Below the pieces are notes generated by a model. That model saw only the letters and a list, made by a program, of their open reading frames with translations. It was not told the origin of the DNA and did not search any database. A stretch of 33,964 nucleotides of DNA from Acidovorax sp. (GTDB taxonomy: Bacteria > Pseudomonadota > Gammaproteobacteria > Burkholderiales > Burkholderiaceae_C). Made by a program: the position numbers and the translations under genes. Shown piece by piece: positions 22,949 to 30,995 of this stretch (position 1 is its first letter; each line of letters begins with the position of its first letter). The DNA is taken from contig JASLFM010000283.1 of the NCBI GenBank assembly GCA_030150585.1, positions 1 to 33,964 on the forward strand. The letters run 5' to 3'.

Positions 22949-23956
22949 GTGATTGATCTCAGCGGCTTTGCGGAACCAGTCGATTCGCCGGCGCCCTGCG
23001 GGCCCGATTGCGAATACGACGGCGATTTCCTCGCGCTGATGCTTGCCGCCCAGGGCAAGCCCGAACAGCAGTTCGGCGACACCATCATTCCCGCCGTGGA
23101 CCCCGACTGGCGCGCCGTGGACCAGATGGCCCGGGACCTGCTCGGCCGCACCAAGGATCTGCGCGTGGCTGCGCAACTCACCATGGCAGCGACCGCTCTG
23201 CACGGCGTGGCGGGCTTCGCGGCCGGCTTGCAATTGGTGCATCTGCTGTGCACCCGTTACTGGGAAGCCGTCCACCCTCGCATGGATGCCGATGGCGAGC
23301 ACGACCCTTTCATGCGCGCGAGCGCTCTGGCCGAGCTTGGCGGCGCCGGGCTGCTGAGGGCCTTGCGCAATGCCGAGCTGCTGAGCCGCCCCCTGCCCAT
23401 CACCCTGCGCGACCTCGAGCAGATCAACAGCCACGACGGCGCGGCCCGCTATACCGAATCCCAGGCGCTGTCAGCCTTGGGCGACGGGTTCGCCGGCTCT
23501 GCGGGCGCCGAGGCATTCGAAAGCGCCCGCACCACCCTGGCCGCCCTGCAGCAGCACCTGGGCGAGCAATTGGGTGCGGACAGACCCGACTGGTCCGTGC
23601 TGCACGCCCTGGTGCAAGGTGCCCACAGCATGGTGCTGCGCGTCCATCCAGCCGAGGCCCCTGCTGGCGTGAACGCAGAGGCGCCTTCCGCCGAAGGGTA
23701 CGAGGGCAGTGCTTGGGCGCCGCGCGCCGCCGTACCTGGCGAAATCCGCTCGCGCGAGGATGTGCGCCAGGCACTGCGCCGCATTGACGATTACCTGCAG
23801 CGCCACGAGCCCAGCAACCCGGCGGCGCTGTTCGTGCGGCGCGCCGAAAGCATGCTCGACAAGAGCTTCATGGACATCATGCGCGACCTGGCCCCCGATG
23901 CCGTCTCGCACCTCGAAATGATCGCGGGCAGCACATCGGCGCCCGGCTCCTCCTGA
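22949..23956 (+). CDS. tssA: T6SS assembly protein TssA
   Basis: TssA coordinates baseplate docking and growth of the sheath-tube tail. The 335-residue product opens with the ImpA N-terminal domain: SGFAEPVDSPAPCGPDCEYDGDFLAL, DPDWRAVDQMARDLLGRTKDLRVAAQLTMAATALHGVAGFAAGL and YWEAVHPRMDADGEHDPFMR. The C-terminal part has DVRQALRRIDDYLQRHEPSNPAALFVRRAESMLDKSFMDIMRDLAPDA, typical of the shorter TssA class. The start is GTG 22949 after a G-rich stretch. It heads the plus arm, 69 nt before tssB and divergent from the MORN gene. Confidence 0.94.
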   Translation: MIDLSGFAEPVDSPAPCGPDCEYDGDFLALMLAAQGKPEQQFGDTIIPAVDPDWRAVDQMARDLLGRTKDLRVAAQLTMAATALHGVAGFAAGLQLVHLLCTRYWEAVHPRMDADGEHDPFMRASALAELGGAGLLRALRNAELLSRPLPITLRDLEQINSHDGAARYTESQALSALGDGFAGSAGAEAFESARTTLAALQQHLGEQLGADRPDWSVLHALVQGAHSMVLRVHPAEAPAGVNAEAPSAEGYEGSAWAPRAAVPGEIRSREDVRQALRRIDDYLQRHEPSNPAALFVRRAESMLDKSFMDIMRDLAPDAVSHLEMIAGSTSAPGSS

Positions 23957-24025
23957 AAAACACCGAACCCACGACACCGCTCATCCCATCCGCAGCCTTT
24001 TCATTCACGACGAAAGGAATTCACC

Positions 24026-24541
24026 ATGTCGACCAAGAAAAGCGGCCAGAAATGGATAGCCAAGAACCGGGCGCCACGGGTGCAGATCGAGTACGACGTG
24101 GAGGTCTACGGCTCCGAAAAGAAGGTGCAGATCCCCTTTGTGATGGGCGTGATGGCCGAGCTGTCGGGCAAGTCCGAGGTGGCGCTGCCCGACATCGCCG
24201 ACCGCAAGTTCACCGAAATCGACCTCGACAACTTCGACGCGCGCATGAAGGCCATCCAGCCGCGCGTGGCCTTCCAGGTGCCGAATACGCTGGGCGGCGA
24301 CGGCTACCTTGCGGTGGACGTGAGCTTCGAGAGCCTCGACGACTTCTCGCCCGCCGCGGTGGCGCGCAAGGTAGGTGCGCTCAACCAGTTGCTCGAAGCG
24401 CGCACGCAGTTGCACAACCTGCTGTCCTACATGGACGGCAAATCGGGAGCGGAGGAACTGCTGGCCAAGGTGCTCCAGGACCCGACGCTGCTGAATGCGC
24501 TCTCGTCCACCCCCAAGCCCCAGGATGGAAACCCGGCCTGA
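24026..24541 (+). CDS. tssB: T6SS contractile sheath small subunit TssB (VipA)
   Basis: TssB forms the contractile sheath with TssC. The 171 residues include QKWIAKNRAPRVQIEYDVEVYGSEKKVQIPFVMGVMAELSGKSE, DRKFTEIDLDNFDARMKAIQPRVAFQVPNTLGGDGYLAVDVSFESLDDFSPAAV and LLEARTQLHNLLSYMDGKSGAEELLAKVLQDP, the full family pattern. An AAAGGA site precedes the ATG. The N-terminal helix is the expected TagJ contact, and tagJ is present downstream. Confidence 0.97.
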   Translation: MSTKKSGQKWIAKNRAPRVQIEYDVEVYGSEKKVQIPFVMGVMAELSGKSEVALPDIADRKFTEIDLDNFDARMKAIQPRVAFQVPNTLGGDGYLAVDVSFESLDDFSPAAVARKVGALNQLLEARTQLHNLLSYMDGKSGAEELLAKVLQDPTLLNALSSTPKPQDGNPA

Positions 24542-24566
24542 ACGGCCCACGCGAGGAGGACCGACC

Positions 24567-26063
24567 ATGGCCGCCGATACCCAGACCACCGCATCGCCGC
24601 TGGCGCAAGTGCAATTCCAGGGCAGCGAATTCGCATCGCTGCTAAGCAAGGAGTTCAAGCCCAAGACCGACGAGGCCCGCAGCGCCATCGAAACGGCGGT
24701 GCAGACCCTGGCCCAGCAGGCACTCACGCATGCCAGGACGATCTCCGCCGATGCCTACCAGACCATCGAGGGCCTGATCTCCGAGATCGACCGCAAGCTC
24801 TCCGAACAGCTCAATCTGATCATCCACCACGAGGACTTCCAGCGCCTCGAAGGCACATGGCGCGGGCTCAAGTACCTGATCGACAACTCGGACCCCGACG
24901 AGATGCTGAAGATCCGCGTACTCAACATCTCCAAGAATGATCTGCGCAAGACCATGCGCCGCTACAAAGGCGCGGGCTGGGACCAGAGCCCGATCTTCAA
25001 GAAGCTCTACGAGGAGGAATACGGCCAGTTTGGCGGCGAACCCTATGGCTGTGTGGTGGGCGACTACTTCTTCGACCACAGTGCCCCCGACGTGGAACTG
25101 CTGGGCGAGATGGCGCGCGTGGCCGCCGCGGCGCACGCCCCCTTCATCGCGGGAGCATCGCCCACCATCATGCAGATGAGCACCTGGCAGGAGCTGTCCA
25201 ACCCGCGAGACCTGACCAAGATCTTCGGCACCAACGAGTACACGGCCTGGCGCTCGCTGCGCGAGGCCGACGACTCCAAGTACGTGGGCCTGGCCATGCC
25301 GCGCTACCTCGCACGCATGCCCTATGGTGCCAAGACCAACCCGGTCGACGAATTCGACTTCGAGGAAGACACCGAGGGGGGCAGCCACGCCAAGTACTGC
25401 TGGTCCAACTCGGCGTTCGCGATGGCTGCCAACATCAACCGCTCGTTCAAGGAGTTTGGCTGGTGCACGTCGATCCGCGGTGTGGAGTCGGGCGGCGCCG
25501 TCTATGATCTGCCGGCCCATGCGTTCCCTTCCGACGACGGTGGCCTGGACCTTAAGTGCCCTACCGAGATCGCGATCAGCGACCGGCGTGAGGCCGAACT
25601 CGCCAAGAACGGCTTCATGCCCCTGGTGCACCGCAAGAACACCGACCTGGCGGTGTTCATCGGCGCCCAGTCGCTCAACAAGCCGGCCGAGTACTACGAC
25701 CCCGACGCCACCGCCAACGCCAACCTGGCCGCGCGCCTGCCCTACATGTTCGCGTGCTCGCGCTTCGCGCACTACCTCAAGTGCATCGTGCGCGACAAGA
25801 TCGGTTCCTTCCGCGAGCGCAGCGACATGCAGAAGTGGCTCAACGAATGGATCATGAACTACGTGGACGGCGACCCCGCCAACTCCACGCAGGAGACCAA
25901 GGCGCGCAAGCCGCTGGCCGCCGCCGAGGTGGTGGTGGAGGAAGTGGAGGGCAACCCCGGCTACTACACGTCCAAGTTCTTCCTACGCCCGCACTACCAG
26001 CTCGAGGGCCTCACCGTGTCCTTGCGCCTGGTATCCAAGCTGCCCTCCGCCAAGGCCGCGTAG
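24567..26063 (+). CDS. tssC: T6SS contractile sheath large subunit TssC (VipB)
   Basis: TssC pairs with TssB in the sheath. The 498-residue product has LINLIIHHEDFQRLEGTWRGLKYLI-type sequence, then PIFKKLYEEEYGQFGGEPYGCVVGDYFFDHS, FGTNEYTAWRSLREADDSKYVGLAMPRYLARMPYG and the C-terminal YYTSKFFLRPHYQLEGLTVSLRLVSKLP, which are hallmark segments. ATG 24567 is favoured over the longer frame because AGGAGG stands just before it and the conserved start MAADTQ follows. It lies 25 nt after tssB. The last codons are followed by a strong hairpin before hcp. Confidence 0.97.
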   Translation: MAADTQTTASPLAQVQFQGSEFASLLSKEFKPKTDEARSAIETAVQTLAQQALTHARTISADAYQTIEGLISEIDRKLSEQLNLIIHHEDFQRLEGTWRGLKYLIDNSDPDEMLKIRVLNISKNDLRKTMRRYKGAGWDQSPIFKKLYEEEYGQFGGEPYGCVVGDYFFDHSAPDVELLGEMARVAAAAHAPFIAGASPTIMQMSTWQELSNPRDLTKIFGTNEYTAWRSLREADDSKYVGLAMPRYLARMPYGAKTNPVDEFDFEEDTEGGSHAKYCWSNSAFAMAANINRSFKEFGWCTSIRGVESGGAVYDLPAHAFPSDDGGLDLKCPTEIAISDRREAELAKNGFMPLVHRKNTDLAVFIGAQSLNKPAEYYDPDATANANLAARLPYMFACSRFAHYLKCIVRDKIGSFRERSDMQKWLNEWIMNYVDGDPANSTQETKARKPLAAAEVVVEEVEGNPGYYTSKFFLRPHYQLEGLTVSLRLVSKLPSAKAA

Positions 26064-26079
26064 CCCGCAGCAAGCGAGT

Positions 26080-26103
26080 GCCGCCCCGCGGGCGCGGGAC
26101 GGC
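26080..26103 (+). other. Strong hairpin between tssC and hcp
   Basis: GCCGCCCCGC pairs with GCGGGACGGC around a GGGC loop, a 10-bp stem with one C-A mismatch, 14 nt after the tssC stop region and 33 nt before hcp. No T run follows, so it is unlikely to be a simple terminator. Confidence 0.55.
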
Positions 26104-26135
26104 CTGGAGTCAGTCATCTCGACAAGGAGTGAATC

Positions 26136-26621
26136 ATGGCTGGAAACCTGTTTTTGCAGATCGATGGAGTCCCCGGAGAATGCGCCGAGCAGGGTCACAC
26201 GGGGTGGATCGACGTCATGAGCTACAGCGAGGGGCTACACAACACCCAAAGCATTGGCTACGGCGGCGGCGGCGGGGTAGGCACCGTGCAGTATTCGGAC
26301 ATACAAATCACCTGCCTGCTGGAGAAAGCCATCCCCACCCTGATGGCAGGCTGCGCCAGCAGCAAACACTACGGCACCGCGAAGCTGCATGCCACCAAGA
26401 TGGGCGGCGACGGCAAGGGCTGGGTCTACCTCGAAGTCACGCTGACCGACGTGCTGGTCACCAGCGTGCAGTTTTCCGGCTCGCAGAACGCGATGCCCAT
26501 CGTGTCGATCGGCCTGGCATTCGCCAAGATCAAAACCGAATACTGGGAGCAGAACAAGGACGGCGGCAAGGGCTCGTCGAGCAATGCCGAGTGGGACGTC
26601 AAGAAGAATCAGAAAGCCTGA
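26136..26621 (+). CDS. hcp: Hcp, T6SS inner tube protein (TssD)
   Basis: Hcp hexamers stack into the tube that the sheath drives out of the cell, and Hcp also carries some effectors. The 161 residues begin AGNLFLQIDGVPGECAEQGHTGWIDVMSYS and include HNTQSIGYGGGGGVGTVQYSDIQITCLLEKAIPTLMAGCASSKHYGTAKLHATKMGG and VSIGLAFAKIKTEYWEQNKDGG, the standard family pattern. AAGGAG stands before the ATG, the strongest ribosome binding site in the arm. It is secreted without a signal peptide. No C-terminal fusion domain is present. Confidence 0.97.
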   Translation: MAGNLFLQIDGVPGECAEQGHTGWIDVMSYSEGLHNTQSIGYGGGGGVGTVQYSDIQITCLLEKAIPTLMAGCASSKHYGTAKLHATKMGGDGKGWVYLEVTLTDVLVTSVQFSGSQNAMPIVSIGLAFAKIKTEYWEQNKDGGKGSSSNAEWDVKKNQKA

Positions 26622-26648
26622 TTCCCATTCACCCGCAGGGCAAGCGCC

Positions 26649-27428
26649 ATGGCCACGCTCGACGAACAGTTGCAGGCCCTCCAGGCCCAGGTGCGGCAGG
26701 AGGCCAGCTCGGCGCGCCTGCGCGTGCACCTGTTCCAATTGCTGTGCGTGATGGGCCAATGGCAGCGCGCGCTGGCCCAGTTGCAGCTGTGCGCCCAGCT
26801 CGACGCCAAGGCCCTGCCCATGGCACAGACCTACCGCGAAGCCATCCGCTGCGAGAAGCTGCGTGCCGAGGTGTTCGCGGGCCGCGGGCGGCCCGCCATC
26901 CTCGGTGAGCCGCCTGCCTGGATCGGGCCCTTGCTCGAAGCCCTGCGGCTTGACGGGGATGGGCATGCCGACGCCGCGGCCAGCCTGCGCGCCCAGGCGC
27001 TCGAACAGGCCGGCGCGCCGCCCTGCCGCCTGGACGGCCAGGACTGCGAGGGCCTGCTCGATGCGGATTCGCGGCTGGGTCCTGTCTTGGAAGTGGTGGC
27101 CAACGCCCAGTATTTCTGGCTGCCCATGCAGGCCTGCCAGGCGATCGAGATGCAGGCGCCGGCCGACCTGCGGGACCTCGTCTGGACACCCGTCGACGTC
27201 GTGCTCATCCACGGGGGCCGCCTGCCCGCGCTCATGCCAAGCCGCTACCCCGAGAGCACGCTGCTGGCCGCCCACCCGCAGGCCGACCAATTGCGCCAAT
27301 GCAAACTCACCGACTGGAACGCGCTCGGCCCCGAGATGTGGGCCGGCCTGGGCCAGCGCATGTGGATCAGCGACCAGGGCGAGCACCCCATGCTGGACAC
27401 CCGCAAGATCGCCTGGGCAGCCGATTGA
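26649..27428 (+). CDS. tagJ: T6SS accessory protein TagJ (ImpE family)
   Basis: TagJ binds the N-terminal helix of TssB and is thought to aid sheath recycling by ClpV. The 259-residue product has TPR-like helices at the N-terminus (LQALQAQVRQEASSARLRVHLFQLLCVMGQWQRALAQLQLCAQLDAKALPMAQTYREAIRCEKLRAEVF) and a C-terminal ImpE domain (WIGPLLEALRLDGDGH, DLVWTPVDVVLIHGG, WISDQGEHPMLDTRKIAWA). It lies 27 nt after hcp and 15 nt before tssE. TagJ is found in only part of T6SS types, including H1 of Pseudomonas aeruginosa. Confidence 0.92.
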   Translation: MATLDEQLQALQAQVRQEASSARLRVHLFQLLCVMGQWQRALAQLQLCAQLDAKALPMAQTYREAIRCEKLRAEVFAGRGRPAILGEPPAWIGPLLEALRLDGDGHADAAASLRAQALEQAGAPPCRLDGQDCEGLLDADSRLGPVLEVVANAQYFWLPMQACQAIEMQAPADLRDLVWTPVDVVLIHGGRLPALMPSRYPESTLLAAHPQADQLRQCKLTDWNALGPEMWAGLGQRMWISDQGEHPMLDTRKIAWAAD

Positions 27429-27443
27429 GCAAGGAGCCCGGCA

Positions 27444-28001
27444 ATGCAAGACCCCACCACCCCGCCGGCTGTCTCTGATACGGCACCGCGCCGTGAAGCC
27501 GACCGCCTGCAGCCTGCTCTGCTCGACCGGCTCACCGACGACGACCCGGAAAGCCACCAGGAGCCTGCGCAGCACGCCGTGGTGTCCAAGGTCCAGCTCA
27601 AACGCATGGTGCTGCGCGACCTCGCCTGGCTGCTCAACACCACGGCGCACCACACCGACGGCCAGCTCGACGGCTACCCCGAGGTCCAGCGCTCGGTGAT
27701 CAACTACGGCATCCCCGTCCTGTCGGGAAAGCACTTCTCAGGAGTGGACTGGCGTGACATCGAGCGGCAGATCCATGCGGCCATCCAGGCGTTCGAGCCC
27801 CGCATCCTGCCCGGCACCCTGAACGTGCGTGCCGTGGCCCCGGGCGACCCGCTGGGCCACCACAACCTGCTGCATTTCGAGATCCGGGGCGAGCTGTGGT
27901 CCATGCCCTTCCCGCAAGAGCTGCTGCTGCGCTCCGAGCTGGACCTGGAAACGGGCCACATCCGGCTCACCGACCAGATCGCCCCCGGAACGGGAGCATG
28001 A
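27444..28001 (+). CDS. tssE: T6SS baseplate subunit TssE (gp25-like)
   Basis: TssE starts sheath polymerisation from the baseplate. The 185-residue product has RLTDDDPESHQEPAQ near 28-42, then VQLKRMVLRDLAWLLNTTAHHT, RSVINYGIPVLSGKHFSGVDWRDIERQIHAAIQAFEPRILPGTLNVRAV and a C-terminal beta segment, which fit the gp25 fold; the SVINYGIP and EPR(I/L) signatures are intact. It ends one nucleotide before tssF, so the two are coupled. Confidence 0.95.
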   Translation: MQDPTTPPAVSDTAPRREADRLQPALLDRLTDDDPESHQEPAQHAVVSKVQLKRMVLRDLAWLLNTTAHHTDGQLDGYPEVQRSVINYGIPVLSGKHFSGVDWRDIERQIHAAIQAFEPRILPGTLNVRAVAPGDPLGHHNLLHFEIRGELWSMPFPQELLLRSELDLETGHIRLTDQIAPGTGA

Positions 28002-28002
28002 C

Positions 28003-29877
28003 ATGGACCCGCGCCTGCTCGACTACTACAACCGCGAGCTGGCCTACGTGCGCGAGCAGGGCAGCGAGTTCGCGCAGCAATTCCCCAAGGTGGCGGCACG
28101 CCTGGGCATGCGCGGCACCGAAGTGGCCGACCCCTACGTCGAGCGCCTGCTGGAGGGTTTCGCCTTCATGTCGGCGCGCATCCAGCTCAAGATGGATGCC
28201 GAATTCCCCCGCTTCTCGCAGCGCCTGCTGGACCTCGTCTATCCCGGCTACCTCGCGCCCACGCCGGCCATGGGCGTGGTGAGCGTCGAGCCCTCGGCAT
28301 CGCAAGGCGGATCGCCCGAGGGCTACCTGCTGCCGCGCCATGCCCGCCTGCGCGCCCGCCTGCCCGCGCACGAGCAGACGGCCTGCGAATTCCGCACGGC
28401 GCACGCGCTCAGCCTCTGGCCCCTTCGCCTGGTGCAGGCCCGGCTCACAGCCGCACCTCCCGACCTGCCCGTGGCCGGCTTGCGCTGGGGCGCGCCCGTG
28501 CGCGGCGCGCTGCGCCTGCAGTTCGAGACCACGGCCCAAATCGCGGTGGCCGCACTCAAGCTCGACCGGCTGCCGCTCTTCGTGACCGGCACGGGCGACA
28601 TCGCCTCGCGGCTGCAGGAGCTGATCCACACCCAGTGCCTGGGCGTCCTCGTGCGCGGCGGTGACACACCGGGAGCGCCGCTGGTGCCGCTGCCGCCAGG
28701 CAACGTCCAGCCCGAGGGCTTCGAGGCCGAGCAGGCCTTGCTCACCACACCGGCGCGCGGCTTCGACGGCTACCGGCTGCTGCACGAGTACTTCGCCTTT
28801 CCCGAGCGTTACCAGTTTTTCTCTGTCCAGGGACTGCAGCGCGCCCTGCCGCAGATCCCCGGCCAACGCTTCGAGCTCGTGCTATTGCTCAAGAGCGCCA
28901 TGCCCGCGCTTGAGCCCATGGTTGGCACGGCCAACTTCCTGCTGCACTGCACCCCCGTGGTGAACCTGTTCGCGCGCAGCTCCGACCGCATCCCGGTCAC
29001 CGCCAACCGCTTCGAGCACCACGTCGTGATCGACCGGGGCCGCCCGCTCGACTTCGAGGTGCACAGCATCGAGCGCGTGCTGGGCCACCGCAGCGACAGC
29101 GACGGCCCCCAGCCCTTCCAGCCGTTCTACGGCGCCGCCGCGCCCGAGCGCCACGGCGCGGGCGCCTATTTCTCGGTACGGCGCGAGCCGCGCATGCTGT
29201 CGGACCATGCCCGCCGGCACGGTCCGCGCACCGGCTATGTGGGCAGCGAGTGTTTCCTTTCGCTGGTCGATGCGCAGGATGCGCCCTATCCCGCCGAGAT
29301 CCGCCACATCACCGTGGACGCGCTGTGCACCAACCGCGACCTGCCCCTGTTGACCCCCGTGGGCACGGGCGACACGGACCTCACACTGCTGAGCTCGGCC
29401 CCCGTGGACAGCATCCGCTTCGTGGCCGGCCCCAGCCGCCCCGTGCCGTCGCTGGCCGAGCGCGAGATCACCTGGCGCCTGATCTCGCACCTCAACCTCA
29501 ACTACCTCACGCTCACCGACCTCGACCCCGAGCAAGGCGCCGCAGCACTGCGCGAACTGCTGGGCCTGTACGCAAGGCTGGGCACGGCAGGCGCGCAGGC
29601 CCAGATTGAAGCCGTGCAGCAACTGCGCGTGCAGGCCATCAACCGCCGCGTGCCGGGGCGCGGCCCCATCGTGTTCGGGCGCGGCGTGCAGCTGGATCTG
29701 CTGCTCGACGAAGTGCCGCTCGCCGGCCAGAGCCCCTGGGCCCTGGGCGCGGTGCTGGAGCAGTTCTTCGCCCGCCACGTGGGCATCAACGCATTCACCG
29801 AATTCGGCTTGCGCAGCACCCAGCGCGGCACCATCGCGCAATGGGCGCCCCGCATCGGGCGGAGGCCCTCGGCATGA
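28003..29877 (+). CDS. tssF: T6SS baseplate subunit TssF
   Basis: TssF is a wedge component of the baseplate. The 624-residue product opens MDPRLLDYYNRELAYVREQGSEFAQQFPKVAARLGM, followed by DPYVERLLEGFAFMSARIQLKMDAEFPRFSQRLLDLVYPGYLAPTPAM, and later shows FEHHVVIDRGRPLDFEVHSIERVLG and ITVDALCTNRDLP, all diagnostic. The reading frame extends upstream into tssE, but ATG 28003 follows GGGAG with good spacing and gives the conserved start. Its stop overlaps the tssG start (ATGA). Confidence 0.96.
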   Translation: MDPRLLDYYNRELAYVREQGSEFAQQFPKVAARLGMRGTEVADPYVERLLEGFAFMSARIQLKMDAEFPRFSQRLLDLVYPGYLAPTPAMGVVSVEPSASQGGSPEGYLLPRHARLRARLPAHEQTACEFRTAHALSLWPLRLVQARLTAAPPDLPVAGLRWGAPVRGALRLQFETTAQIAVAALKLDRLPLFVTGTGDIASRLQELIHTQCLGVLVRGGDTPGAPLVPLPPGNVQPEGFEAEQALLTTPARGFDGYRLLHEYFAFPERYQFFSVQGLQRALPQIPGQRFELVLLLKSAMPALEPMVGTANFLLHCTPVVNLFARSSDRIPVTANRFEHHVVIDRGRPLDFEVHSIERVLGHRSDSDGPQPFQPFYGAAAPERHGAGAYFSVRREPRMLSDHARRHGPRTGYVGSECFLSLVDAQDAPYPAEIRHITVDALCTNRDLPLLTPVGTGDTDLTLLSSAPVDSIRFVAGPSRPVPSLAEREITWRLISHLNLNYLTLTDLDPEQGAAALRELLGLYARLGTAGAQAQIEAVQQLRVQAINRRVPGRGPIVFGRGVQLDLLLDEVPLAGQSPWALGAVLEQFFARHVGINAFTEFGLRSTQRGTIAQWAPRIGRRPSA

Positions 29878-30995
29878 CCGCGCCCGCCACTGCCGCACCC
29901 GACGCCCGCCTGGACGTGCTGTTCGCCGCGCTGGCGCAGGACGCGACGGGCTTCGACTTCTACAACGTCCTGCGCCTCGTCGATGCGCGCGGCCCCGGCG
30001 CCGCGCCGCTGGGCCGGGCCCCGCACCCGCGCGACGAGCCGCTGCGCCTCACGCAGCAGCCCTCGCTGGCCTTCGCGCCTGCCGCGCTGCACAGCTACCA
30101 GGCCGGCACGGCGACCCATGGGCTGGGGCGGCTGGCGGTGTACCACTTCGGCCTGTTCGGGCCACACGGCGCCCTGCCCACGCACCTGACCGAGTACGCG
30201 CAGGAGCGCCTGCTCCATGCCAAGGACGAAACCCTGGCACGTTTTTGCGACGTCTTCCAGCACCGCATGATCCTGCTGTTCTACCGCGCCTGGGCGGACT
30301 GCCAGGCCGTAACCAGCCTGGACCGGCCCGACCGCGATGCGTTCTCGCGCCACGTGGGCAGCCTCATCGGCCTGGGGCAAAGCAGCGTACGCCGCCGCGA
30401 CGCCGTGCCCGACCATGCCAAGCTGCACCACAGCGGCCACCTGGCGCGCCCCCAGCGCAATCCGGCTGGGCTCTGCCAGGCCCTGGGCGACTGGCTGCAC
30501 GCGCCCGTGCAGTTGCAGGAGTACCAGCCCCAGTGGCTGGCGCTGGGCCCGGGCGATCGCACGCAGCTCATCGGCGCGCAGCAGGCCGGCGGGCTGGGCC
30601 TGGGGCCTGCCGCATCCTGCCTGGGTCAGGGCGCAGTGCTGGGCGAGCGCGTGCCCGACGTGCAGCACCGCTTCCGCCTGCGCATCGGCCCGCTGCCGCT
30701 GGCCGAATTCGAACGCCATCTGCCCGGGCGCGGCCGCTTTTTCGAAGTGCGCGACTGGGTGCGCAACTACCTGGGCGTGGAACTCGCATGGGACCTGCGC
30801 CTGGTGCTGCGCCGGTCCGATGTCCCGCCCACCCGCCTGGGCCGCCAGGGCCAGCTCGGCTGGACCACCTGGCTGGGCCGGTCCCAGGGAGGCCATCCGC
30901 ACGATGCCGACGATGTGCTGCTCGATCCCGAGCGGCTGAGCGCGGGCCCGCTGGCCGCGCCGCCGGCGCCTGCCAAGGAGGACTGCCGTGTCTGA
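29874..30995 (+). CDS. tssG: T6SS baseplate subunit TssG
   Basis: TssG joins TssF in the baseplate wedge and contacts TssK. The 373-residue product contains DFYNVLRLVDARGPGA, the RLTQQPSLAFAPAAL-type segment, LGRLAVYHFGLFGPHGALPTHLTEYAQERLLHAKDETLARFCDVFQHRMILLFYRAWADCQ and RFRLRIGPLPLAEFERHLPG, the family pattern. The ATG overlaps the tssF TGA. The stop overlaps the tssH GTG start by 8 nt. Confidence 0.95.
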   Translation: MTAPATAAPDARLDVLFAALAQDATGFDFYNVLRLVDARGPGAAPLGRAPHPRDEPLRLTQQPSLAFAPAALHSYQAGTATHGLGRLAVYHFGLFGPHGALPTHLTEYAQERLLHAKDETLARFCDVFQHRMILLFYRAWADCQAVTSLDRPDRDAFSRHVGSLIGLGQSSVRRRDAVPDHAKLHHSGHLARPQRNPAGLCQALGDWLHAPVQLQEYQPQWLALGPGDRTQLIGAQQAGGLGLGPAASCLGQGAVLGERVPDVQHRFRLRIGPLPLAEFERHLPGRGRFFEVRDWVRNYLGVELAWDLRLVLRRSDVPPTRLGRQGQLGWTTWLGRSQGGHPHDADDVLLDPERLSAGPLAAPPAPAKEDCRV

